A DNA stretch of 64,000 bases, from assembly GCF_003390865.1 (NCBI RefSeq), contig NZ_QMEJ01000001.1, positions 1,269,424-1,333,423 of the forward strand. The letters are read 5' to 3'. The notes beneath the pieces were generated by a model that saw nothing but the letters and a program-made list of their open reading frames with translations, was not told where the DNA came from and searched no databases. Positions 53,492 to 61,334 of the stretch are shown piece by piece. The stretch comes from Tropicimonas sp. IMCC34011 (lineage in GTDB: Bacteria > Pseudomonadota > Alphaproteobacteria > Rhodobacterales > Rhodobacteraceae). The position numbers and the translations under genes were made by a program. Numbering within the stretch: the first letter of the stretch is position 1; the number at the start of each line of letters is the position of its first letter.

Positions 53492-54439
53492 TCACTCCAG
53501 CAGCTCAGATGCCGACCGCATCCGCTCGACCAGCGAGGAGTAGTCCTTGGCGGCTTCCTCGCGGCTCACGTAATCGATGGGCGAGCCCGCCTTGGCGAAG
53601 GCTTCCTTGACGGTGGGATCGCTGGCGACTTCCTCGACCAGCTCTGAGATGCGCGCCTGGACGTCCTCCGGGGTGTCGGGGTGCACCCCGACCCAGCGCG
53701 GGAAGGCAATGCCGTCGAAGCCCAGATCCTCGGCCATCAGGACGTCCCCGCCGAGCGCTTCCTCGATCTCGGGCTGCAGGTTCCGGCTCGAGGAATTCAC
53801 GATTACGCGGCCGTTCTCGGGTACTATTGTCATCGCGGTCGCCTCGGTCACCACGGCGGCGTCGATGTGGCCGCCAAGATAGTCGGTCACCGCCTCGCCA
53901 GTGCTTGCGTAAGGCACCAGCACGGCTTCAACGCCGGCCTGGTCAAGCAGGTTTGCCATGCCAAGAAGCGTGGAGTTGGTACCGCCGATGGTTACGCCAC
54001 GCTCCTCGGTGGTCGCGACGAAGCTGTCCCAATCAGGGAACATGTCCTCCTGCCCGACCATCAGCGAGGAGTAGGTGGTCAGGTAGCCGAGGATCGAGAT
54101 GTCAGTTGGCTGGATCGGCGGATTGCTCTCGCTCAGCAGGGTGATGATCGGCGTCGGCGAGGCATTGAAGATCGTGTAGCCGTCGGCCGGCTGATCAAGG
54201 ATATACTCCCAGCCTGCGACACCGCCCGCGCCGGGCCGGTTCTCGACCGACACGCGCTGACCGAAGATGCGGTCGGCCTCGGCCGCGAGCAGACGGGCGA
54301 GCTGGTCGGTGCCGCCGCCGGCGCCGAACGGAATGGTCCAGGTGACGGGCTTGCTAGGGTAGTCGTCTTGCGCGGCCGCACCGGTGGCGAGCCCCGCCGC
54401 TATGGCGGCTGCGCCGATCATCTTCACAACGTACTTCAT
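53492..54439 (-). CDS. tctC: tripartite tricarboxylate transporter binding protein (TctC/BugT family)
   Basis: A 315-residue Bug-type periplasmic binding protein. Residues 1-23 (MKYVVKMIGAAAIAAGLATG then AAA) are a signal peptide. YPSKPVTWTIPFGAGGGTDQ is the N-terminal signature, VSVENRPGAGGVAGWEYILD the NxPGAGG ligand loop, and WVGVHPDTPEDVQARISELV the C-lobe signature. Bug proteins bind carboxylates through water networks. ATG 54439 is supported by the signal peptide and an upstream GGAGGAGA; the frame to 54475 has no signal. Confidence 0.9.
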   Translation of the reverse strand: MKYVVKMIGAAAIAAGLATGAAAQDDYPSKPVTWTIPFGAGGGTDQLARLLAAEADRIFGQRVSVENRPGAGGVAGWEYILDQPADGYTIFNASPTPIITLLSESNPPIQPTDISILGYLTTYSSLMVGQEDMFPDWDSFVATTEERGVTIGGTNSTLLGMANLLDQAGVEAVLVPYASTGEAVTDYLGGHIDAAVVTEATAMTIVPENGRVIVNSSSRNLQPEIEEALGGDVLMAEDLGFDGIAFPRWVGVHPDTPEDVQARISELVEEVASDPTVKEAFAKAGSPIDYVSREEAAKDYSSLVERMRSASELLE

Positions 54440-54503
54440 CTGAATCTCCTCCCTCTTCCCCTTCTTGCGGGGCACGCCTCGCCCCGCGTCTCAGCAGGCG
54501 CAG

Positions 54504-55376
54504 TCACTCTCCGCGCTTGCGGTAGCGCTCCTCCAGCGCGTCCCATGCGTCCTTGTCCACGGTCGCCTGGCGCTCCTCGAACCCGGCGAGCCGGTCGCCG
54601 AGTGTCGCAAGGCTGCCCTCGCTTTTGAGTTCGGCCAGCGTGTCGTTTGCAGCGCGGATGGTCGCCTGAAGCACCGCGTTGGCATAAAGGGCGACCGAAA
54701 AGCCCATCTCGGCCAGTCGCTTCTGACCCGGATCAGGGGTACGGCCACCATGCACCATGTTTGCGAACTGCGGCACGTCGAGCCGCGCGGGGATTGCCGC
54801 GAGCTCGTCGAGATCGGTCGGCGCCTCGACGAATGTGGCGTCGGCCCCCGCCTCGATGTAGGCGGAGGCGCGGTCAAGCGCGGCGTCGAGCCCCTCGATC
54901 GCGCGGGCGTCGGTACGGGCGATGATCTGCAGGTCACCGTCGACGCGGGCATCGACGGCGGCGCGGATCTTCTGCACCATCTCGTCGGCAGGAATGACCT
55001 CCTTGCCGCTGAAATGCCCGCACTTCTTGGGAAAGACCTGGTCTTCGAGCTGAAGCCCGGACGCGCCGGCCCGCTCCAGCAGCCGGACGGTGCGCACCAC
55101 GTTGACCGCGTTGCCGAAGCCGGTGTCCATGTCGACGATCAGCGGCACGGTGGTCGCATCGCGGATCGTGGCTGTGATCTCGGCTACTTCGGTCACGGTG
55201 GTCAGACCGACATCCGGCGCACCGAGATGCATGTTCGCGATGCCAGCGCCCGTGACGTAGACTGCTTCGAACCCCTGGGCCTCGACGATCCTGGCAAACA
55301 TGGCGTTGGCGACCCCCGGCACGATCACCGCTTCGCGGCGCGCCAGGATCTTCTTGAGCTTGGTGGTTTCGCGCAT
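54504..55376 (-). CDS. isocitrate lyase/PEP mutase-family lyase (methylisocitrate or dimethylmalate lyase-like)
   Basis: A 290-residue TIM-barrel enzyme of the isocitrate lyase/PEP mutase superfamily. VIVDMDTGFGNAVNVVRTVR gives the metal-binding acids, QLEDQVFPKKCGHFSGKEVI the catalytic-Cys loop (KKCGH) typical of C-C lyases and not of PEP mutases, and IIARTDARAIEGLD a conserved Arg-Thr-Asp. Likely reactions are retro-Claisen or retro-aldol cleavage of a 2-hydroxy polycarboxylate to pyruvate, glyoxylate or similar plus a dicarboxylate. ATG 55376 follows GAGAGG. It heads the TctCBA unit behind dyad E. Confidence 0.87.
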   Translation of the reverse strand: MRETTKLKKILARREAVIVPGVANAMFARIVEAQGFEAVYVTGAGIANMHLGAPDVGLTTVTEVAEITATIRDATTVPLIVDMDTGFGNAVNVVRTVRLLERAGASGLQLEDQVFPKKCGHFSGKEVIPADEMVQKIRAAVDARVDGDLQIIARTDARAIEGLDAALDRASAYIEAGADATFVEAPTDLDELAAIPARLDVPQFANMVHGGRTPDPGQKRLAEMGFSVALYANAVLQATIRAANDTLAELKSEGSLATLGDRLAGFEERQATVDKDAWDALEERYRKRGE

Positions 55377-55418
55377 CTCTCTACCTCTCGGGCCCACAAG
55401 GCCATAGCCCACTTAGAT

Positions 55419-55433
55419 TGTCAACATTATACA
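55419..55433. promoter_or_regulatory. GntR-regulon dyad E (before the lyase-tctCBA unit)
   Basis: TGTCAACATTATACA, 43 bases upstream of the lyase start. On the minus strand it contains TATAAT (55426-55431), a consensus -10 hexamer, so binding would occlude the promoter directly. Confidence 0.7.
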
Positions 55434-55486
55434 GTTTTCATATTTAGGCAAAAGATGCACGGCCCATTCGGCACTATTTTTGCCTT

Positions 55487-55857
55487 CTATCGCGGCGATG
55501 GACTCTGTTGGCCGGAACGCCCGAAGGGTGAGTTTCCCCTTTCAATCGCCACGCCAAGACCTTCATCCGTTGGCAGAGCGTCGAGAAGTCCGGCACCGGC
55601 CAGTCGAGACGCGCCAACTTCAGAAGGCTCGCGACGAAGCCCGTTGTCTGACCAAGCGGCAGGCTGAAAAGGATCTTGATCGTCAGGCAAGCCTGGATCG
55701 CGGCGTCGCTCTAGACCGGTTGGCCGCCGCGTTTGCCCGATGGCGCCGCGTGCCAAGGCGTCGAAGGGTCGAACCAGACGGTCAACGACCCACGCTCACT
55801 CAGCGAGGCGTTGTAGGCGCACCAGTTCAGGGTGCGGTAGCGGGTTGGGGCGGGCAT
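55487..55857 (-). pseudogene. IS5-family transposase remnant
   Basis: On the minus strand an ATG at 55857 opens LNWCAYNASLSERGSLTVWF and TPWHAAPSGKRGGQPV, then a TAG, then SDAAIQACLTIKILFSLPLG and QTTGFVASLLKLARLDWPVP followed by DFSTL. This is the N-terminal domain of IS5-type transposases (NWxxYNxxLxxRGSLTxWxD, QPxYSDxAIxxCLTxKxLF, VPDFSTLSRR), with Tyr replaced by a stop. The catalytic DDE part is absent. It is an inactive fragment just beyond the catabolic cluster. Confidence 0.78.
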
Positions 55858-56139
55858 CCAGCCTGCTGCTGGACTCGCGATGTGAATCCCGGTCAGGCCT
55901 CGTGCAACTGGGCCCCATTGATCCAGACTGCAGCGTTTTGGGCGGCTGGACGTCGGCGGTGCGGACAAAGTAGCTTTTAAATTTAGATGGCTAGATCCGG
56001 AGCACCAAAGGTGAGTTTCATTTGTGTTGAGGCACAAACGGCTCGGCCCCATGCTGCGATAGCTATCGAAGCGAAACCCGAAGCGTGTGACTTAAACGTA
56101 TGGCTGCATCGGCGGATGCATCGCCTTGCAGCGGCCATA
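55858..56139. other. interval between IS remnants
   Basis: No gene is recognisable. A small minus-strand open frame (55983-56195) has no features I can link to a family and crosses the IS3 left end. The stretch is probably insertion-sequence and junction debris. Confidence 0.35.
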
Positions 56140-56173
56140 TGAACCGCACCGGGTCTGCCGGAGGCTCCAACTC

Positions 56174-56405
56174 TTGAGTGGACTGGAGTCATCATCGAGC
56201 AAGACGACGAACAAGTTTTCCGCTGAGGTCCGCGAGCGCGCCGTGCGCATGGTCCTCGACAATCCGGGTCAGCACGGATCGCGCTGGTAGGCGATCGCTT
56301 CGGTGGCCGAGAAGATGAGGACGCTCGAGCGAGAGAACCGGGAGCTGCGCCAGGCGAACGAGATCCTCAGGAAGGCGTCGGCGTATTTTGCGATTATCGA
56401 AGGCA
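56174..56405 (+). pseudogene. IS3 orfA remnant
   Basis: TTG 56174 opens KFSAEVRERAVRMVLDNPGQ then HGSRW, the start of IS3-type OrfA (helix-turn-helix). A TAG follows, then AIASVAEKMRTLERENRELR and QANEILRKASAYFA, the leucine-zipper end. The central stretch of the HTH domain is missing, so there is both a stop and an internal deletion. Confidence 0.78.
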
Positions 56406-56457
56406 GAAGCGGCATCGCTTCGAGCACTGCCCGAGATAGCTCGACCGCCGGTCGACA

Positions 56458-56851
56458 TGATGGTGGATTTCATCGACGCGCATAGGAGCGCCCACGGGGT
56501 CGAGCCGATCTGCACGGTGCTGCCGATCGCCCCTTCCACCTACTACGACCACCTGTCGAAGCGGGGTGATCCGGCGCGGTTGTCGAACCGTGCCCGCCGT
56601 GATGCCGCTCTGCGACCCGAGATCCGCCGTGTCTTCGAGGAGAACTGGCGAGTCTACGGCGTCTGGAAGGTCTGGCGACAGCTCGTCCGAGAAAACCTCT
56701 TTGTCGCGCGCTGCACCGTGGCCCGGCTGATGAAAGACATGGGCATCCAAGGCATCATCCGCGGCAAGCTGCACCGAACAACAATCCCCGACAAGAAGGC
56801 CCCGTGCCCTCTGGACAAGGTGAACCGGAGTTCCGCGCCCCGGCGCCCAAC
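56458..56851 (+). pseudogene. IS3 orfB remnant, 5' part
   Basis: MVDFIDAHRSAHGVEPICTV, LPIAPSTYYDHLSKRGDPAR and VARCTVARLMKDMGIQGIIR match the N-terminal half of the IS3 OrfB transposase, reading to DKAPCPLDKVNR-like text. A one-base loss near 56828 shifts the frame before FRAPAPN. The conserved next segment, which carries the first catalytic Asp, is absent and replaced by IS30 sequence. Confidence 0.8.
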
Positions 56852-57568
56852 TACCAGGCGCTCTACATCCAAGGCCGCGGCGCCCTGCGTCGGGAGCTGA
56901 CCGCCTGCCTGCGCACGGGGCGGGTCCTGCGCGTTCCCCACGCTCGCAGATCCGGGAGAGGGAAATCTTTCGTCACGCCGGAAGTGATGATCAGCGAACG
57001 GCCCCCGGAGGCCGCTGACCGCCCCATGCCAAGCCACTGGGAGGGAGATCTGATCCTGGGGCTGAACCGCTCGGCGATCGGCACGCTGGTCGAGCGCACG
57101 ACGCGGTTCACCATGCTTCTGCACCTCCCGCCGATGCCGGGGCACGGTGAGGAGCCTCGAGTGAAGAACGGGCCACCGCTCGCTGGCCATGGCGCCGAAG
57201 CCGTCCGTGGCGCCATCGCCGCTGCGATCACGACCTTGCCTGCACAGCTGCGGCGCTCGTTGGCCTGGGACCAGAGCGCCGAGATGGCGCGTCACGCCGA
57301 CCTGAAGATTGATCACGGATTGCCGGTCTACTTCTGCGATCCTCAAAGCCCTTGGCAGCGGGGCACGAACGAGAACACCAACGGATTACTCCGTCAGTAC
57401 TTTCCCAAGGGCACCGGTCTTAGCCTCCATGCCCCCGATGTCCTTCATGCCGTAGCCGCCGCTCTCAACGGCATACCGCGAAAGACTCTCGCCTGAAGAA
57501 CCCCCGCCGAAGCACTGGAAACCTATCTCCTCGAGGCCCAAAATGGCTATGTTGCGACGACCGGTTGA
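56852..57568 (+). pseudogene. IS30-family transposase C-terminal part inserted in the IS3 orfB
   Basis: Directly after APAPN the frame reads YQALYIQGRGALRRELTACL, GRGKSFVTPEVMISERPPEA, SHWEGDLILGLNRSAIGTLV and DPQSPWQRGTNENTNGLLRQ, the catalytic half of an IS30-type transposase (D in HWEGDL, D in AWDQSAEM, E in NENTNG). An in-frame TGA replaces Trp near 57496, and the family ending follows to the stop at 57566-57568. The N-terminal DNA-binding half and IS30 ends are missing, so this is not a clean insertion. Confidence 0.8.
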
Positions 57569-57575
57569 GACTGCC

Positions 57576-57875
57576 CAATACTTGTCAATCCGCTACACTG
57601 AAAGGCTGGGCGAAGCCGGCATAGAACCGTCCGTCGGCAGCGTGAGCGACAGCTATGACAACGCGTTGGCCGAAACGATCAACGGTCTCTACAAGGCCCA
57701 AGTCATCCATCGCCGGGGACCTTGGCGCAGCTTTGAGAGCGTCGAATACGCCACCCTCGAATGGGTGGACTGGTTCAATAATCGCCGGCTGCTCGAGCCG
57801 ATCGGAAATATCCCGCCTTCGGAAGCTGAAACAAACTTCTACGCCGCTCAGAGAACTGAGAACATGGCCGCGTAA
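57576..57875 (+). pseudogene. IS3 orfB remnant, 3' part
   Basis: QYLSIRYTERLGEAGIEPSV, GSVSDSYDNALAETINGLYK and WVDWFNNRRLLEPIGNIPPS are the C-terminal part of an IS3-type OrfB, including the second Asp and the final Glu (NALAE) of the DDE triad. It resumes 7 bases after the IS30 stop and ends 12 bases before the right inverted repeat. Confidence 0.82.
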
Positions 57876-57939
57876 CTAACGAAAATCAGCCTCCGGCAAA
57901 CCCGGCGCGGTTCACTTGGTCGTCCCTCGCGTGGCTTCG

Positions 57940-58512
57940 CTACCGGCCCATTGCCGACCTTGGGACTTGGTTACCATGCCGCGACGCGGCTTCACCGAAG
58001 CGGTCGTTCGTGCGTCGCTCAGCATTCTCCGACAGCCAACGTCCGCTGAGCGGACAATGCAGGCGCTCAGAAGGACAAGCGGAAGCGCTCTTTCTCCAGT
58101 TTTCCGCGCCATTTCGCAGATAGAAGTTCGTGGCGGCCGTGTTCCATCGCGGCGTTTGCCATTCCAGCCAGATGGCTTCGGCCTCGTGGGCCGACTGAAC
58201 AACCTTAGTGAGAAGGCTGCCGCCGATCTTGAGCCCACGGCATGGCTGGGCGACAAACAGACCGTGCCAGAGTGCGTAGTGGAACGTCAGCGCGGCATAA
58301 GCGACCAACCCCTCCATGTCGGCCACGAACAGGTGAACCGGCGGATTGGAACACAGCAGCACGTCGTCCAGAACATCCGCCGTTAATGTCGCTGCGCCGC
58401 GTTCGAACGCAGCGTGGTTTTGGATCAGCGATAGAAGCTGGTCGCCATCGTCTGGCTGAGCACCCCGAAGGATTATACGTCCGTGACCAATTTGAACCCT
58501 TCGTCTATCCAC
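57940..58512 (-). CDS. GNAT-family N-acetyltransferase
   Basis: A 190-residue protein. RIILRGAQPDDGDQLLSLIQ is the N-terminal strand-helix, GLFVAQPCRGLKIGGSLLTK motif A of GNAT (here G-L-K-I-G in place of Q/R-x-x-G-x-G/A), and IWLEWQTPRWNTAATNFYLR motif B. No ATG is available; GTG 58512 inside the rhodanese gene is the likeliest start. The last 40 residues look unlike GNAT and end 26 bases from the IS3 right end, so the original C-terminus may have been altered there. Confidence 0.7.
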   Translation of the reverse strand: MDRRRVQIGHGRIILRGAQPDDGDQLLSLIQNHAAFERGAATLTADVLDDVLLCSNPPVHLFVADMEGLVAYAALTFHYALWHGLFVAQPCRGLKIGGSLLTKVVQSAHEAEAIWLEWQTPRWNTAATNFYLRNGAENWRKSASACPSERLHCPLSGRWLSENAERRTNDRFGEAASRHGNQVPRSAMGR

Positions 58513-58868
58513 CCCGTGATGCCTCCGGCCATGATCTTGACCGGCCGCCCGAGCTCGGCCAGGCGCAGCGCGCCGCGGGCCGCCCCATTGCAATGCGGCC
58601 CGGCGCAGTAGGTGACGAACACCGTGTCCTCGGGCCACGCGCTCATTTTCGAGCGGGTGATTTTGCCGTGCGGCAGAAGAACGGCGCCGGAGATATGTCC
58701 TGCGGCGTAGAGCGAGGGACCGCGCACATCCAGCAGGACGAAATCCGCCCCCTTGGCCAAAGCGTCATGAACGTCCCAGCAGTCGGTCTCGAACGCGAAC
58801 TCAGCGGCAAAATGCTGGCGCGCGGCGTCGCTGGAGGCAGCGGGGAAATCTGTTACGGCAGACACCAT
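58473..58868 (-). CDS. rhodanese-like domain protein
   Basis: A 131-residue single rhodanese domain. ADFVLLDVRGPSLYAAGHIS and GAVLLPHGKI are the CH2A-like motifs, and VFVTYCAGPHCNGAARGALR is the active-site loop with the nucleophilic Cys. The loop is longer than the canonical six residues before the helix (CAGPHCNGA), so sulfurtransferase activity is not certain. ATG 58868 follows AAAGGA. It overlaps the GNAT gene and is divergent from the GlxA-type regulator. Confidence 0.85.
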   Translation of the reverse strand: MVSAVTDFPAASSDAARQHFAAEFAFETDCWDVHDALAKGADFVLLDVRGPSLYAAGHISGAVLLPHGKITRSKMSAWPEDTVFVTYCAGPHCNGAARGALRLAELGRPVKIMAGGITGWIDEGFKLVTDV

Positions 58869-58897
58869 GGAATATCCTTTCAAGTTGTCAGGAGGAT

Positions 58898-59953
58898 ATG
58901 GCGAAGTACGGCCGTTCATGGCAATTGGCGGAAATGACATCCTCCGTAAATATTGTGCCAAACCGATCCGCTCCTCCGAACGCCACCGGTCCGTTGGTGA
59001 CGGCCCTCCTCTATGATGGTCTCTGCACCTTCGAATTTGGGATCGTAGCCGAGGTGTTCGGGCTGGACCGGCCCGAGATGGGGTCGGGTTGGTATCGCTT
59101 TGCCAGCTGCGCAATCGAGCTGGGGCCGCTGCGGGCGCATGGCGGCTTCAGCATTACTCCCGACCAGGGACCGGATTTGCTGGACGAGGCAGACATCATC
59201 ATCGTTCCGGGTTGGAAGGGTGCGGACGCGGTCGTACCGCAGGCTCTGGCCGACCGGTTGTGCGCGGCACACGCTCGTGGGGCTCGACTGGTGTCGATTT
59301 GCTCTGGTGCATTCGTGCTGGCCGCGACCGGCCTGCTCGACGGGGCGGCCGCCGCGACGCACTGGCGCTATGCCGACGCGTTGCAGGCCCGGTTCCCCGA
59401 GGTCCGCGTCGATGCAGCGTCGCTCTATCGCGGCCATGACCGAGTCTACACCTCGGCCGGAAGCGCCGCCGGCATCGATCTTTTGATCGAGATCGTCAAA
59501 CAGGACTTTGGCCCTGAAGCGGCCAATTCGGTCGCGCGCCGCCTGGTCGTGCCGGCCCACCGGACGGGCGGCCAAGCGCAGTTCCTGGAGAGGCCGGTGC
59601 CGGTCCACCCAACTGGCGGAATTGCCCCGCTTCTCGACCGGATGCGCGAGACCTTGGATGATGATTGGCCGGTCGAACGCATGGCTCGGGACGGAGGGAT
59701 GAGCCTGCGAACCTTTCTGCGCCGGTTCCGCGACGCAACCGGCACCACGCCGGGCGACTGGCTGATCGCGGAGCGGGTAGAGGCTGCCAAGGCGCTCTTG
59801 TGCGAGGGTCACATTAGCATCGAGGGGGTTTCGCAAGCCGTTGGCTTTGGCTCCGCGCACGCGTTTCGCTACCACTTCCGCAGTCGGACCGGATTGACCC
59901 CCTCGTCCTACCGACTGCTGTTCCTGCCCACGAGTGTAGACGCATCAATATGA
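58898..59953 (+). CDS. GlxA/FtrA-type transcriptional regulator (DJ-1/PfpI plus AraC domains)
   Basis: A 351-residue regulator. Residues 30-200 are a DJ-1/PfpI-like domain (TALLYDGLCTFEFGIVAEVF, DIIIVPGWKGADAVVPQALA, VSICSGAFVLAATGLLDGAA with the CSGAF elbow). Residues 240-345 are an AraC-type DNA-binding domain (MARDGGMSLRTFLRRFRDAT and GVSQAVGFGSAHAFRYHFRS). It is divergent from a rhodanese and GNAT pair and probably controls them. Start 58898 has AGGAGG very close upstream; ATG 58934 (after GGCGGAA) is an alternative. Confidence 0.88.
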   Translation: MAKYGRSWQLAEMTSSVNIVPNRSAPPNATGPLVTALLYDGLCTFEFGIVAEVFGLDRPEMGSGWYRFASCAIELGPLRAHGGFSITPDQGPDLLDEADIIIVPGWKGADAVVPQALADRLCAAHARGARLVSICSGAFVLAATGLLDGAAAATHWRYADALQARFPEVRVDAASLYRGHDRVYTSAGSAAGIDLLIEIVKQDFGPEAANSVARRLVVPAHRTGGQAQFLERPVPVHPTGGIAPLLDRMRETLDDDWPVERMARDGGMSLRTFLRRFRDATGTTPGDWLIAERVEAAKALLCEGHISIEGVSQAVGFGSAHAFRYHFRSRTGLTPSSYRLLFLPTSVDASI

Positions 59954-60322
59954 CCGGGGTGGGCTCGGAGCCGACTTGCGGTGACGAAGCGAGCCGAACA
60001 CCTGGCGGGACGCAGCGCCCGTCGCACCCGGCCCAAAGCTGCCGTTCGCGCCAGGCTCAGCGGCTGACCGGTCCCGGCCCAGAGCCGACCTTCACGCCAA
60101 GCGCTGGCCACGTCTGGGGTCGGCCCGATGCGGGCTCTCAAATGGTGGGCCGGCGCCGCGGTTCAGCGCGCAAAATGCGGTCGTCGGGGCCTTCACGCAG
60201 CATCGGTTTGTAGGGGGGATTCAACTATGCAGGACATTTCTGACTTCTGCAAAACGGGTCATCGGTAGACCGGGAGGAGCCGATCCTCGCTTGCCATACC
60301 ACAGTATCTTCAGTCTCGCGCC
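59954..60322. other. gene-free interval with a degenerate intergenic repeat
   Basis: No gene is visible. Around 60020-60170 the text alternates CGGCCCAAAGCTGCCGTTCG, ACCGGTCCCGGCCCAGAGCC and similar GC-rich words. Related words (CGGCCCAAACCTTCCGTTC, CAGACCGGTCATTC) recur at 63840-63910, which suggests a dispersed intergenic repeat. Confidence 0.35.
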
Positions 60323-60376
60323 GATCCCGATCCCGATCCCGATCCCGATCCCGATCCCGATCCCGATCCCGATCCC
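60323..60376. repeat. (GATCCC)9 tandem hexanucleotide repeat
   Basis: Nine exact GATCCC units in 54 bases, followed by GATCG. The array starts 15 bases beyond the stop codon of the LysR gene (minus strand). As a multiple of three it stays in frame: it would encode Pro-Ile on the plus strand and Arg-Asp on the minus strand, but it lies outside any gene I accept. Such arrays change length by slippage. Confidence 0.95.
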
Positions 60377-60390
60377 GATCGATGCAACGC

Positions 60391-61271
60391 TCAGATTGCA
60401 AGATCCGCGGCGTCCAGATCCACGAAGTTACGCACCTTCGCCTCGAGCAAGCGCTTGTGCGGATAGAGCGCCATGATCTCGACTGATCCCGTGTTGCGCT
60501 CCGGCAAAACCCTTCGCAGGCGCCCATCTGCAAAGTCGCCCTGAACGATGCGCTTCGGCAACGGCGCCACGCCGAGATCCGCCAATGCCGCCTCCCTAAG
60601 AGATTCGCCGGGATCCAGTCGCAGGCGAGAGCGCCGGCTGGCCCGCACCAATGTGCCGTCGACTTCCTTCAGCCGCCAGGTCTGCCGCATGTTCTGGCTG
60701 GCATGTATGAGCAGATCATGTCGGCTCAGATGCTCGACCCGAGTCGGAGCGGTGGTGCGGGATAGGTAGGCGGGACTGGTACAGAGCACCAACGGTTCCT
60801 GCCGCAGGGTCTGGCAGATCAAGCCAGGATTCGGCATACGGACGCCGATCCGCACGGCCAGGTCCGCCCCGTCCGAGACGAGGTCCGTCACCCCATCCGA
60901 CGGGCTCATCTCGACCTGCCCCTCCAACCAGCTCTCGAGAAACCGTTTCACCACCGGCAGAACGAGACGCCGACCAAGGGCGTCCGGCGCGCTGATGCGG
61001 AGCTCGCCGCGCGGATCGCCGCCGTCGCCCGCGAACTGGGCACCGACCGCGTCGAGCGTGCTACGAAGCTCGACCCCTGGGCATACAGCCGCCGGCCTTC
61101 TTCGGTCAGGCTGAGGGCGCGCGAGGTCCGGTTCAGCAGCCTTGCCCCGCAATGCGCCTCGAGCCGCGTCAGGGCCTTGCCGGCGGCGGATCGCGACAGG
61201 CCCATGCTCCGGCTGCCCGACACGAAACTCCCTGTCTCGACGATCGCGAGAAAGGTCAGGATCTCGTCCAC
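60391..61271 (-). pseudogene. LysR-family regulator with a one-base frameshift
   Basis: The N-terminal frame gives VDEILTFLAIVETGSFVSGS and SAAGKALTRLEAHCGARLLN then LSLTEEGRRLYAQG, a standard LysR helix-turn-helix. The sequence then continues only in another frame: VELRSTLDAVGAQFAG, GELRISAPDALGRRLVLPVV and the full effector domain to DLDAADLAI. The switch point is the GGGG run at about 61079-61082; one extra G would restore a normal protein of about 290 residues. Start is GTG 61271. It is divergent from the RidA-like gene. Either a null allele or a homopolymer sequencing error. Confidence 0.8.
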
Positions 61272-61334
61272 GCGTGTCCCGTTCAGCGCGGCGCGGGTCA
61301 CCGGGGCTCCATCTTCATCACAGCGGCGAACTCC

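Larger units (their letters stand above)
56140..57914 (+). mobile_element. IS3-family element with both inverted repeats, inactivated and mosaic
   Basis: The left end at 56140-56166 starts TGAACCGCACCGGGTCTGCC, and the right end at 57888-57914, read in reverse, starts TGAACCGCGCCGGGTTTGCC. The 27-base repeats differ at two positions. Inside are orfA and orfB pieces of an IS3-type transposase, with 717 bases of an IS30-type transposase gene between the two orfB parts. No target-site duplication is apparent (CATA left, CTTG right). It cannot encode a working transposase as written. Confidence 0.85.

Noticed and set aside
60323..60376. Possible CRISPR-like array
   Set aside because: Six-base units without spacers are a simple tandem repeat, not a CRISPR.
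60291..60476. Plus-strand open frame with a Pro-Ile repeat
   Set aside because: It is only the translation of the GATCCC array with no ribosome-binding site or homologous flanks.
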